Made by a program: the position numbers and the translations under genes. A stretch of DNA of 64,000 nt from NCBI GenBank assembly GCA_015039365.1, contig WION01000018.1:310001-374000 (forward strand), in the 5' to 3' direction. Of this stretch, positions 12,710 to 23,568 are shown piece after piece; position 1 is the stretch's first letter; the number at the start of each line of letters is the position of its first letter. The stretch is from Amanita rubescens. Its lineage: Eukaryota; Basidiomycota; Agaricomycetes; Agaricales; Amanitaceae. The notes beneath the pieces are model-generated. The model was not told where the DNA came from and did not search any database. It saw nothing but the letters and a program-made list of their open reading frames with translations.

Positions 12710-15536
12710 ATGTCCCGCTTAGACACAACGGATTTCGACCTTTCTGTCGCGCCTCGCAGCTCCACCATCGGCAGAGATGGTGCAAACGGGTACGTTTCGA
12801 GCATAGGAATGACTTCGTATGCACAGCGACCGGATCGGCGTCCATCGCTGGCTCTTTCGACATATCCACAGACGACATCTCGATCGTTTGCAAGCCAGAA
12901 ACGGGAATACGCCTTTGGCACTGGCGATCCTCTTGGAACAAACAGACACAACTCGAACAACTCATCCTTTGCCGTCTCTTCACCCATCTCTCATCGCCCT
13001 TCCCCGCCCCTCCCTCAGACCTCGCCCAATAGTATCTACAGTTCCTCTACTCCTAGCGAGAGAGACTCCAATACCGCCGTGCGTAACATTCTCCGACCTA
13101 CATCTCCCACTATTTCCTCTTCGCGTTCCACTCTTTGGTGGGGAGATCTCGAGCCGTGGATGGACGAAGAATACGCCAAGCAAGTATGCACCCTCATGGG
13201 TTGGGACCCTACCAATGCGCGCGTTCCACGCCCGCAACCTGACCCTATCACAGGGCAACAGGCAAACAATCCAGGCTACTGTTTCTTAACTTTCCCTACT
13301 CCGGCACACGCCGCGTCAGTTTTGGCACAAATCAACAACGCCGGGAATGGCAGCCCCGCTATCATGCCCAACTCTTCCAGGCCCTTCGTAATGAACTGGG
13401 CGTCTAACGTTCCCTCCGCGTCACCCATTTCATACCCCGTGATGCCTACTGCGCTCCCAAACACCCAACAGGCGCAACAATACCAAAAAGAATATAGTAT
13501 CTTTGTCGGGGATCTCGCACCGGAGGCATCCAATTCCGATCTGGTCGCCGTATTTCGCAATCCAGTGCTCGGACTTAGAAACGATAGAGAACCAAAGTTT
13601 ATCCGTCCATTTTTGAGTTGCAAGAGTGCCAAGATCATGTTAGATCCCGTTACTGGGGTTTCTCGGGGTTACGGTTTCGTTAGGTTAGTAAGGGAACGTT
13701 CTAACGAGCCACAGGTTGCTGACTATGCTTACAGGTTTACAGACGAAGCTGATCAACAACGGGCTCTAATCGAGATGCATGGTCTGTACTGCTTGTCACG
13801 TCCAAGTATGTCTTGCATGCTTTATTTCATTCCGCATATATCGACTCTTGACTTGTTGCAGTGCGCATATCTCCAGCTACGGCCAAGTATAAGCCACCGC
13901 CAAGTCTACCGGCAACCGATCTTCCTCAGGTGCAATACCCTTTGAACCCTGTTACCTTGGCTTTGCCCCTTCATAATTCGGGTCAAGCGAAAAATGTCAC
14001 GACACCAATTACCTACGCGACATCGAATTCTTCGCTGACTAGCGCTGCGGTCTCTTCGTCTGGCTCCGGATCAACTTTAGGCGGTTCAAACTCCGGCAGC
14101 TCCTTAAGCTCTGGGACCGCATCTACTGGAAGTTTACCAACGCCGTTCAATTCTCTTACATCGGAGGAAATGATGAACTTGCCGAACAATGTTCTTGCAC
14201 AGATTGCACAACAGTATGCGAACAGCGACTCTCAGGGTGCTTCCGTGACGTCATTATATGCCCAAGACAACATGTCCAAACAGAGCGAGGAGACAGGCCT
14301 AAACCGCTACTCGATTACGGAGGAGTCTTGGAAGCATCATGCTCAAGCCCGGGCAATTTTGGGAAACCTTATCGGGCCGAACGGTGAACAGTTGACTTCG
14401 ACAGACCCGTATAATACGACTGTCTTTGTCGGAGGTCTCTCTCCTCTAATATCCGAAGAGACACTCAGGACGTTCTTTGTTCCCTTTGGTGACATCCACT
14501 ACGTGCGTCGGTCTACATTATTGTGCGTATGGTATCTAAGAGCTTCACAGGTCAAAGTTCCAGCCGGAAAGCATTGTGGTTTTGTCCAGTTTGTGCGAAA
14601 AGCTGATGCAGAACGTGCCATTGAAAAAATGCAAGGGTTTCCTATTGGCGGTAGCAGAATTCGCCTCAGCTGGGGTCGCAGCCAATGTAAGTAACGCATA
14701 CACTGAGACGAATGGGCCGGTTCAATGCGTATATAGATAAAGCTGCTCAGGCAGCAGCACAGGCAGCACAAACCGCAGCACTCCAGGCGAGCACAACGCA
14801 CCTTCAAGGAGCGATGACTCAGGAACAAGCTATGCAAATTTTACAGAAATTTACATTACAGGGATACCTCGATAATTCCTTACCCATAAACGCTCAGTTT
14901 AACGGTTCAGGTATGAATAGCAATGCGCTCCTTCGGGAGGCCTATACCAGCTCCGCGTTAGGCAACATGTACGACGATCTTCATTCACGGGCAACGGCGT
15001 TGGGGACACAGCCTCTGGACTCGTATCTGACGAACAGCATCCTTACGCATCCGAACGATCCTTCGCGTGTCCATTCCAATTTTTCGCCCTTCTCTCCGGA
15101 TCCCAATATCTATGAAACCGACGCTAGACGAAAGGACGCATCGTCATTCATTTTATCTCATGCGTCGAAGTCTTATGCGCCAGGTTTCCTATCACTGTCC
15201 ACGTCAGATGTCAAATCCAATGGAAACTATGTCGGTGATGATGCAACAAAGAATTCCCCCCGAGAACCTCGTTCCTCCAGCGCTACGAGATACGGAGACT
15301 TCGGTTCTGGCGTAGCTTATTCTTCGACACGCCCGGACGTCACCATCTCGAAGCAATCTTCAGGTTCAACGTCAACTGAACGTGAAAATCGCAACGCGGA
15401 CCCTCTGCAGGATTTGAACGGGACTCTAGCAAACCTTGATCTGGATCGGCAGAAGTCTTGGAATTCTCAGACAAATATGTTTGAGCGAAATCCCCAGTTG
15501 CAACAATTCCCGAGGGACGACAAGTCCACTGCCTAA
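12710..15536 (+). CDS. csx1: Three-RRM RNA-binding protein, Nam8/Ngr1/Csx1 type
   Basis: Five exons: 12710-13683, 13735-13805, 13862-14502, 14551-14686, 14737-15536. They join in frame to 873 residues. RRM1 (about residues 140-235) has the signature STLWWGDLEPWMDEEY. RRM2 (about 260-365) has YSIFVGDLAPEAS with RGYGFVRF and ends MRISPATAKY. RRM3 has TTVFVGGLSPLISEETLRTF with CGFVQFVRKADAERAIEKMQ and GGSRIRLSWGRSQ. This three-RRM order is that of Nam8/Ngr1/Csx1 and plant UBP1/RBP45 proteins, which act in splicing (Nam8, U1 snRNP) or in mRNA stability under stress (Csx1). The N-terminus is Ser/Pro-rich, followed after RRM3 by an Ala/Gln stretch and a disordered Ser-rich tail. Which of the three yeast roles applies cannot be told from sequence. 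Confidence 0.9.
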
Positions 15537-16045
15537 AATGGCCTACCAAGACGAGTGACGAACATTCAATGACTTTTTTTTATACATCCTATAATCATTT
15601 AACACAGGTTGTCTTTATTCGACAAAGATATTTGTCTTGTCGCTATACTCTCGTGTCTGTGATTTCAGACCCGATCTATTACGGTTACAGTGGTGAATAT
15701 TTTAACACCCCAAGGTTTTTGGTTTATCCATCGCTCTCCGAAACATATGTCTTTTGTTTCTGGTTTGTCGTCATAGTCCAGTCTATTGTCTTGTTTTGTT
15801 ATGATTCATTCCAACGCTTTGCGATTGCACGCGATTACCCAACGTCCCGTCTCATGAAAGGTTATTAAATATTAAATATACACACGTACAATTACATACA
15901 CTCTCGACTGTGTTTGTCAAGCAATATATGGGTTGATTGAGATCTGTGGGATGTGTGGTCCTCACGAACTTGGACGAAATATCGTTGGCAGTGACTGATG
16001 ATGAATTATCTTATCTCTATTTGTGTAATGGAACTTACATTACAG
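15537..16045. other. Intergenic: 3' flank of RRM gene and 5' flank of tRNA-Val
   Basis: T-rich 3' UTR-like sequence follows the stop codon. The short open frames at 15569-15868 look like non-coding A/T-rich sequence. Nothing else recognised. Confidence 0.4.
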
Positions 16046-16117
16046 GGTTCAGTGGTCTAGTGGTTATGATCTCTGTCTCACACACAGAGGGTCTCCAGTT
16101 CGATCCTGGACTGAACC
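16046..16117 (+). tRNA. tRNA-Val (anticodon CAC)
   Basis: A 72-nt cloverleaf. The acceptor stem GGTTCAG pairs perfectly with CTGAACC. The anticodon stem TCTGT/ACAGA closes the seven-base loop CTCACAC, so the anticodon is CAC (Val). The T arm is TCCAG-TTCGATC-CTGGA. There is no intron. The A box (TGGTCTAGTGG) and B box (GTTCGATCC) are present. Confidence 0.93.
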
Positions 16118-16120
16118 ATA

Positions 16121-16129
16121 TTTTTTTTT
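16121..16129 (+). terminator. Pol III terminator of tRNA-Val
   Basis: A run of about nine T residues starts four bases after the tRNA acceptor stem, the usual RNA polymerase III stop signal. Confidence 0.75.
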
Positions 16130-16219
16130 GTCAGTATACCTCTGTTTTGCCACAACATCATTGCCGCGGCAAACAACGTATACGGTTTTTGCCCCATGCA
16201 TATCTAGAAATTACTGAAC

Positions 16220-17318
16220 ATGGGCAACGCACCACTGCCAACCACTATCTCCGGATTCACTGTACTACCTGTGGAATACCCATCTTCGTCCGCTGCCATA
16301 CATTATTTATACGTCCGAAAACATGCCGGTCTCAAAACCTCTAAAAGCAGCAAAAACGCCAAGGACGCTAAAAACGATAAAGAAACGCATTTACCAGATG
16401 GGCGGACGTTGTTCGTCGTGAACATGCCGCCGGACGCAACAGAACGAGAGGTGGTCCAGTTTTTCAAGTTTTGCGGGACGGTGGAAAGGGTCCTGTTTGA
16501 TTTTATGGGTGCCTCGGAGTTACTGCAGGGTGATAGCGAGGATGAGGAAGAGACTGATGCAGATGATGAAGACCAGGGTCAGGATCAACAAGGCGAAGGG
16601 GCAGATGGGAAAGATGGACAGCGGAAGAGGAAACGGGGGCGGAAAACTTCTTCTCGGAAAGACGAAGAAGTGCCCAAGGTCGTACCGCTCCCTAGTACGC
16701 AAAACATTCGAAGGTTACGGAAAACGGGGAAAACCGCTCACGTCGTCTTCCTCGACGCTTCGTCGCTGGATCGGTTTCTTTCTGTTTCGTCATCAAAACC
16801 CCGTCCGTGGACTCTGTCGGAAGAACCTATTGGTTTATCGCACTATATTGCTCAATACGCTGCATTACGGCCTCCTTTGGATGCCGTCAAGGAACATGCG
16901 GACAGTTACATACGGGTGTACGACTATGAGCAAGAGAAGATGAAGCAAAAGTCGAAATACAGGAAGGGCGAGGCAATCGTTGACGAAGATGGCTTCACGA
17001 TGGTAGTTAGGGGAGGAGCGTACGGCCGAACGCTCGGAGGAGGGGTAGCTGTTGCTAGCAAAAAGTTTCAGCAAACCGGTGTGGCCAATGAGAAGAGTGC
17101 GAGGAAGAGAAGAAAGGCGGGTGAGGATAAGGGTGGGTTCTATGCGTTCCAGAAGGCCGAGAAGCAGAGGAATGGTGTGTTTTATCCTTTGGTCCTTGCA
17201 CTTTCTTTTCTAATGGTATTGTCGTGTGACAGCTTTAATTGAGCTCAAGAGGAAGTGGGAAGAGGACAAGGCTAAGATTGAGAAGCTAAAGGAATCGCGA
17301 CGGTTCAAGCCATACTAG
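16220..17318 (+). CDS. RRP7: Ribosomal RNA-processing protein 7 (RRP7)
   Basis: Two exons, 16220-17174 and 17233-17318, giving 346 residues. Rrp7 is a small-subunit processome factor (UTP-C/CURI complexes in yeast) needed for 18S rRNA maturation in the nucleolus. The N-terminus carries an RRM-like fold (GRTLFVVNMPPDATEREVVQ), interrupted by an acidic and basic low-complexity insert at about residues 100-150. The C-terminus has the family's helical tail: GFYAFQKAEKQRN, then across the intron ALIELKRKWEEDKAKIEKL, ending ESRRFKPY. The 58-bp intron with GTGTGT donor is required, because without it the conserved tail is lost. The start codon lies about 100 bp after the tRNA-Val terminator. Confidence 0.92.
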
Positions 17319-17582
17319 CTTAGGGGCAGGGAATCGTCGTGGTATTGAATGAACGCCGTACGGCGTGAAAATTATATCGGGACTACAAATGCGATGGCAT
17401 TGCTTCTTGCGGGAAGTTGCTCGTATGTCGAACAAATGTCCGCTGGAAAAAGGTGCCGTGGTGGATAGCCCACTCAATAAAGCTGTTACTGAAAAATTGT
17501 CCATGGCATTGTATACATCGCCCATGCAGTAGTACAAAAGATCACTTTATTGAGTCCTTGCATTCCACACCGACGCGTCAAA

Positions 17583-18146
17583 TCACTCTTTCTTTCCACA
17601 GTCCAAGTGCTTTCCATGGCCATTCCCTACCTTGGTGCAAATACGGAACGATGGACTGACATTCGAAGAGTCTCCAAACACTACGCAAAAAGATCATGAT
17701 CAACGACGCTGTTATAAATGCAATGATACTGACATATGATTTGATAGACACCCGCGGTGATGTTGGAGGGTACATTCACTTGTATCCTACCGTTTGCTTC
17801 CACGAGATTAAATTCTCCGGTCAAAGCGGGACCTGCCAACGTTGAACCTGCGTATTGCGATGTCCAGCGGCAAAAACAAACCTCCGTTTATCGTAACAAG
17901 ACCGGCATTAGAAACAGTTGCAGGCCGGTCAGCGGTACTCCTGTACGATGAATGATCAAGAAGACCCGTGCCCGTTTGTCGGCACACTTACCAAGTGACT
18001 GTTTCTGTCTCGCCTGGGATCCACTCAGTTTCGCTGTTCGGCGTCAGAATCGTTGGGTCCCAGATATCCCGGGTGACGAGCGGCGTTGCATGGGAGAAAA
18101 GGCCCGACGACAAAGAGGAGAGCACAACGGCGAGTAAGAGACGCAT
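17583..18146 (-). CDS. Small secreted protein with Kre9/Knh1-like (Ser-Thr-rich GPI-anchor family) domain
   Basis: Four exons read right to left: 18146-17992, 17940-17882, 17847-17734, 17680-17583; all join in frame, giving 141 residues. A signal peptide (MRLLLAVVLSSLSSGLFSHA) is followed by a single beta-sandwich-like module: DIWDPTILTPNSETEWIPGE, TVTW, then VNVPSNITAGVYQ and ILFGDSSNVSPSFRI. This W..G..TVTW ... LFGDSGN.SP.F.I pattern is the fungal cell-wall protein module related to Kre9/Knh1, linked to beta-1,6-glucan or found in Ser-Thr-rich GPI proteins. No Ser/Thr-rich tail or GPI signal is seen, so it is probably freely secreted. It converges on RRP7 with 264 bp between stops. Confidence 0.75.
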
Positions 18147-19049
18147 CGCTTTCTACACTGCTGACTTGCAATGTTCAGTATCCCTCGCTTTTATAACTTT
18201 TTGTTGCTGGGCTATGTTGCCCTATGTGTGAACAGCCCGCACACTCTGGCGAAGGGAGGCCGTCAAATTTCGCTTAGCGTAATGAAACATCGCAATTTCG
18301 CACAATCGGGAAGGCACTGTACGGAAGCGACGGCCGGGAGCTGAGCTTGCATCACGAGCGCTGAAATTCATGAACGGGCGTGGAACTCCGTGATCAATTT
18401 TGATAAAATCATGCCCCATGATATTGACATGAAGTTACGCAGCAAGGGAGCCGCCTTTGTGTAGCTTTTTATGCCTTTCCGGGCCCCCACGTTTTCTAGG
18501 TCAATACGGGGTACCCATAATACCCGAGGATGGTACCCTCAGTTCTGAGACGCCAAGCCCAGAGTCTGAAGCGGCGAGTAGAGACCCAACAAGTCGATAA
18601 TGTATTGTATTGTTCGCGGTGGGAGAAACGGAGAAGGAGTGGATGTGCGTTAAAGGTCTGAAGTCGCTGTTAAAGGCATTTTGCGAAAAGAAGGACGGGA
18701 ATGCAGGAAAGAATGAAAGACTGTCCCGGGGCGAGACAGCGAAAGGTGTGGGGGTGGCTAATACAAAGGCAGAGAGACAGGTAACGAACGTAGAGATGTT
18801 TGAATTCCGAAAGGCCCGATGCTACAACAATTTGCAAAACGCCACCGATACTCCGGAGTGACATCGACTCTTGAAGTGCATATTGGATAGTCTTCCCTTC
18901 GACCTTCGATATCTTTCCTGAACAATACAGTCGACCTTCCACCGGCACCGCTCGTTGGACGCTCAGGCTCAACACACCTCTGACTTTGTTCTCCACATGC
19001 ATCCAACAGGAGTAGATTCGGTACAAACATCAAGAAAAAGTTAAAACCA
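18147..19049. other. Intergenic region
   Basis: Upstream region of the secreted protein gene, then sequence with short open frames on both strands that show no domain. No gene can be supported. The duplicated segment starts near the right end. Confidence 0.35.
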
Positions 19050-20095
19050 CTGCTTGGACCTGCAGCGCTGGTGTTGAAACCGCGGGTCTGGAAGTTTCCC
19101 ACGTTGAACGTTGAACCACGCTTCTCTGCTGTTTTAACTTTTCAGCAGCTGCAGATGCCAGATCATGATCACACCTAGCGCAGAAGATGACGGACACTCC
19201 AGTAAGTATCCCCGCAACTTGCGCAAAGACCTCGAGGGCCACGTATTTGCTTTGTTTAAATTTACGTTGGTCAGTATTGGATTCAATCACACCTACTAAC
19301 CTGACGTTGAATGTACAGGATTATGACTGGAATAGAGGATTGAATGGCGGCGTCATGGAGCGTCGAACGTTGTCTGTCTCCGGGCAGACCATGCGTTGCT
19401 CCAACAACTGTATCTTGGCCCAAATTTTGGGTCGAGCGCCCCAACCTCCCCGTGCGATGGCTAGGTCTTTCATCGCCACTGGCCTCTTTGAGGTGCTTGT
19501 AATATGGCATCTGTGGGCGGGATCCGTTGCGCAATAGCTGCATCGCGGGGTTATCGCGAACCAGCATTCATTAACGCGACTTCCATCAAAAAGTTGTTTG
19601 GGTCCTTTTCCAATCCAATGACCACAGCCGCCGGCACGTCTTCTTCCTCTTGAGTAGCTACCGGTCCACACCTGTCATCGCCCATGTCATATTTTCGACT
19701 GCCGCTGGGACCGTCGCATTGTGTACCACTGACAGCGTTGTCTTCATTGGTTTGCGATGTTCCGGGGTTCATGGAGGTATTAGGAGCTTCCTCCTCGATA
19801 GCATCAGGGTCAAAGACGCTACCGTAGGTGGCGGCCTCGTGTAACAACTTTTGATATGCCGCGACGGTAACAGCTGACTCGTCTACATCTTTTAACATAG
19901 AAAGGCTCTCCATGACTGTAATCTCTCAAGTTCTCCATTCAGAACTCGAAACGCGACTTCTTGAATAACACCCCCAGGCTGCTCGTAACGGGCCTCGCGT
20001 CATTGCTGTACCTAATAGTCAACGCGCCGTAGGAGGCAACCAGGTCGCGGCCGGCTTAAGCTGGCACTTTTTTCCTTTCCGCGTGGATTAGCACG
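19050..20095. repeat. Duplicated segment, copy 1 (direct repeat with 22150-23140)
   Basis: About 1 kb that recurs 3.1 kb downstream in the same orientation with many substitutions and indels. Shared landmarks in order: GGACCTGCAGCGCT, AGATCATGATCA then CCTAGCGCAGAAGATGAC, TCAGTATTGGATTCAATCAC, CCTGACGTTGAATG, GTCGAACGTTGTCTGTCTC, GCTAGGTCTTTCATCGCCAC, TTCAGAACTCGAAACGCGAC and TTTTTTCCTTTCCGCG. It ends 30-60 bp before the F-box start codon. Relative to copy 2 it lacks blocks of about 12 and 18 bp near 19530. No terminal repeats or transposase were recognised. Confidence 0.8.
19551..19913 (-). pseudogene. Possible gene fragment inside duplicated segment
   Basis: Minus-strand open frame of 120 residues starting MESLSMLKDVDESAVTVAAY and running through an acidic stretch (DPDAIEEEAPNTSMNPGTSQ). 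The matching part of copy 2 (about 22700-22970) has in-frame stops and indels, so if this strand coded, at least copy 2 is dead. The opposite strand also has readable stretches (for example EGSVTIDDAIAALRGMIDLD in copy 2), so even the coding strand is unsure. No family recognised. Confidence 0.25.
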
Positions 20096-20127
20096 ATGCC
20101 GGGTTGTTTGTTTTTATTTTGAGATAA

Positions 20128-21375
20128 ATGACTCTTCCTCACATCCACAAGCTACCTGCAGAGATTTTGCAGCACATATTTCGCTTATGCTGTGCTGGTT
20201 ACATGCTTGGTTTAAAACCTTACAGTCCCGTTTTGCTTTTGGTACAAGTTTGCTCACGATGGAGACAGCTCCTCTTGCATGCCCCTATGTTTTGGGACGA
20301 GGTCACGACATCTGGTGACTCTTTGTCCCAGCTTTCTCTAGCTTCCCTATGGTTTTCTCGTGCAGGCTTGCGTCCTCGTTCTTTCTGTACCATGCGTTCC
20401 TCACCCGCCGCTCCAATTCAATCCCTCTTAGCTCGGTTTCCCTTCTCGAGTATCGATCTGGCCATTCACGAAAATCTAGATTTCTCAGAAATCCCCATCG
20501 AATCACTTTTGCCTCTTAAAAGTCTCTCGCTCCGAAATACCAATAGCCACTCGCCGCAAATATCACTAGGCCACCATAGCTTCCCCAACCTGTCTAAACT
20601 ACTTATCTGGAACTACTTTGATTCGTTCAGCGCATTAATGACATCCAAGATGATTGAAGAATTATTCATATCTGGGTCTGTACCGATATCACTCTATTTA
20701 GAAATTTTGCACTCTGCGACAAAGCTCCGAGAGTTGATTCTCAGGTCTGTCAGTGATGCCGAAACAGTTGCATCAATTCAAGACGTGGTTGCACCCAACT
20801 TGACAGATCTCAGAATACATTTCACACACGGGTACAGTGCTGGGCCACTTGTTAGTGCATTGACAGCACCTAACCTGAAAAGGCTTACCATGGTGACGAG
20901 GCTTGATGATCCAGGGTTTACATGCGATGCCTCTTCATTTCTTCCGAAAGCAGGGCAATCCAGGATGCCAAAGCTAGAGGACCTATCCATTAATAGTAAG
21001 ACCTCACGCCCTATCGACATTGGCATACTACTACGCTCTATCCCGTCGTTGCGCACCTTGCGCCTTCAACCAAAGGCGATACTTGATGAGAATACTATGC
21101 AAGGTTTAGCAAGTGGAGAGCTGGGACCTTGTTTACGTTACATGACTCTCCAAGACCAGTGCACACCTCACGATCCCGGGCGAATTTTGTCCATGATAGA
21201 AGCCAGACTTGATATTGGAATGGGAAATGACTCCCGCCAGGAACGGTTCAATTCGTTCAGGATGGATTTTTTCTTTGTGGTTCGGGATGATGGAAAGTTC
21301 AAGTTGGATGAATACAAGCGGCGAATTCTTGACTTGGCTCAAGACGGGGTTAGGGTTCAATTCGATTTTGTTTGA
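20128..21375 (+). CDS. F-box protein with leucine-rich repeats
   Basis: Single exon, 415 residues. Residues about 4-50 form an F-box (HKLPAEILQHIFRLCC ... VCSRWRQLLLHAPMFWDEV), which binds Skp1 in SCF ubiquitin ligases. The rest consists of irregular leucine-rich repeats (LLPLKSLSLRNTN, LRELILRSVSD, LKRLTMVTRL, LRTLRLQPKA) that would hold the substrate. Such F-box/LRR genes are a very large, fast-changing family in Agaricomycetes, so no orthologue or substrate can be named. The frame is intact. The promoter region abuts copy 1 of the duplicated segment. Confidence 0.88.
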   Translation: MTLPHIHKLPAEILQHIFRLCCAGYMLGLKPYSPVLLLVQVCSRWRQLLLHAPMFWDEVTTSGDSLSQLSLASLWFSRAGLRPRSFCTMRSSPAAPIQSLLARFPFSSIDLAIHENLDFSEIPIESLLPLKSLSLRNTNSHSPQISLGHHSFPNLSKLLIWNYFDSFSALMTSKMIEELFISGSVPISLYLEILHSATKLRELILRSVSDAETVASIQDVVAPNLTDLRIHFTHGYSAGPLVSALTAPNLKRLTMVTRLDDPGFTCDASSFLPKAGQSRMPKLEDLSINSKTSRPIDIGILLRSIPSLRTLRLQPKAILDENTMQGLASGELGPCLRYMTLQDQCTPHDPGRILSMIEARLDIGMGNDSRQERFNSFRMDFFFVVRDDGKFKLDEYKRRILDLAQDGVRVQFDFV

Positions 21376-22149
21376 ATTGGTTACTATTTCATAATGATCT
21401 CAAATGCAAGCTATGATTGAATGTGAATATTGGAGGATGAATTTTTTTATGCCCAGAAATTTTCGAAAATTCCATAATACATGAGACCTAACTCACGTGC
21501 GTTTCGGAAAATCGGGACTCGAGGTGGTTCTTCTGCTGTACTGCTGAGCAAGCAGTCGAGCACATCAAATTCGCGTGCGTTTGTGCAGGTTCTGCAGATA
21601 CGATGGAATCTGAAACCCAGGTTTAGGAAGCAGGCATTAATGTGAGGGTCATGCATCATGGGAGAGCCACGAGGAAGTCAGTATTTTGAGCGAAGCGTTA
21701 GGACTTTGGATTTAATGAGGACGATGGCACGGGGCAACGCGTGATTGCGTGTGGGCAATGCATACGCTATCTTGCTTCGACGAGTCCTCCGAATTCAACG
21801 TATGTGGTGCAAGTGCAACACGTTCGTTCGCACATTATCAGTGCGGCATTTTGTGGTACGTCGCGTGCTATACCAAGAAATTGGATACGCAAACGCTACT
21901 TCCGCGGCCGCATTGGTGGTGTACTAAGACTGGCTTTGCGAACCATGATGATTTCGGGTAATGAGGTTGCCGACGTGGTGGATGCGACTGATGGGTTGCG
22001 TTTCGCTTGTGTCTTTCGCTCTCCTGTAACATTGGGCGACCGTTTCTTGTCCGGTTCGTAGATCTTGAAAGAAGCGTCTTGCTAGCCGATGGCCCCTCCT
22101 CCAACGATTCGTTATCTTTAGTAGGAGTGGCATGACCCAAGCAAACCGT
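21376..22149. other. Intergenic region with unassigned open frames
   Basis: Short frames on both strands (for example minus 21659-21447 with MYYGIFENFWA) suggest decayed coding sequence but carry no recognised domain. It includes one copy of a 38-bp repeat at 21797-21834. Confidence 0.3.
21797..21834 (+). repeat. 38-bp direct repeat, copy 1
   Basis: Matches 25396-25433 at about 32 of 38 positions; shared core ACGTATGT and ACGTTCGTTCGCA. Confidence 0.5.
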
Positions 22150-23140
22150 ACGACGGCTGCTCGGACCTGCAGCGCTCGGTTTTGTTGGTGTTGAATACTT
22201 TGTCGTTGAAATTTCCCCGTTCCACGTTGAACCACGTTTCCCTGCTGTTTTCAGCAGATGTCAGATCATGATCATGCCTAGCGCAGAAGATGACGTCTTT
22301 AACAACGCGCAAAGGCCACGAAGCTTTCTTTTGCATTGTTTAAATTTACGCTAGTCAGTATTGGATTCAATCACTGGGAAAAACTACTGACCTGACGTTG
22401 AATGGTACAGGATTATGGGATTGAATCGGCGGCATCATGGAGTGTCGAACGTTGTCTGTCTCTCCTCTTCAAGTGACCCAAATAATTCGGGTCAAATGCC
22501 CCAACCTCCCCGTGCGACGGCTAGGTCTTTCATCGCCACTGGCCTCTTGAGGTATTTAATATGGCATTTGCGGGAGGGATCCGTTACAATTGACGATGCA
22601 ATAGCTGCATTGCGGGGTATGATCGACCTGGATGCGAACCAGCATTATTTAATCATTAACGCGACTTCCATTGGGCACAGCCGCTGGCGCGTCTTCTTCC
22701 TTGAGAAGCTACAGATCCACACCTGTCATAAGCCATCACCCATGTCATCCTTTCGACTGTCGCTGGGACCGTCGCATTGTGTACCACTGACGCCGAGTGT
22801 TGTCTTCATTGGTTTGTGACGTTCCGGGGTTCATGGGAGCTTCCTCCTCGATAGCATCAGGATCACAAGACGCTACCGTCGGCGGCCTCGTGTAACAACT
22901 TTTAATATGCCGCGTCGATAACAGCTGACTCGTCTACATCTTTTACTACATAAAAAGGCTCTCCATGTCTGTAATCTCTCAAGTTCTCCATTCAGAACTC
23001 GAAACGCGACTTCTTGAATAACACCCTCAGGCCACTCGCAATGGGCCTCGTGTTGTTGCTGTACCTAAATAGTCAACGCAGGAGGCAAACAAGGTCGCGG
23101 CCAGCGTAAGCCGACGCTTTTTTCCTTTCCGCGCGCATTA
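22150..23140. repeat. Duplicated segment, copy 2 (direct repeat with 19050-20095)
   Basis: Second, diverged copy of the 1-kb segment, carrying the same ordered landmarks. It keeps two short blocks (near 22600-22640) that copy 1 has lost, while copy 1 has bases missing here, so both copies have decayed independently. It ends about 430 bp before the start codon of the trypsin-fold gene. Confidence 0.8.
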
Positions 23141-23568
23141 CACATCGTTTCGTCGCCACACCGACTGAGGCAACATCTTGTCATCGTCAGTTTCCTGCAG
23201 ACGCAACTGCCACAGCTCCCTAAACAGTTGCGGCTTTCACCTACTTACTCTCACAAAGAAAGTATGAGCAGCCTGTGGGACAGGGGCGCGAAGCGTGGCA
23301 GTGACGAGTGCAGGGGTTTATGTAAACATACTAAAACATAACTTGAGTCTAGACTTTGCCACCTCATTTAAATTAATCCATTCGTCGTGATCTTATCTAT
23401 CTCCATTTGTCTCCGCTCCGACTCGGATCAGCTGAATATCAAGTGAGTACTTTGGCGTTTTGCTATTTTGTCGTGCTTACCCTCCCATTTTACCTTCTTC
23501 CTTCAGTGATTTCTGCGGCTTGTGAGTCAAACGACGACTCCGCGTACTCTGTCTCCGATGCAGAGGCA

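Noticed and set aside
22415..22819. Plus-strand 134-residue frame as a gene
   Set aside because: The matching part of copy 1 is broken by deletions and the opposite strand looks equally protein-like; treated as decayed duplicated sequence.
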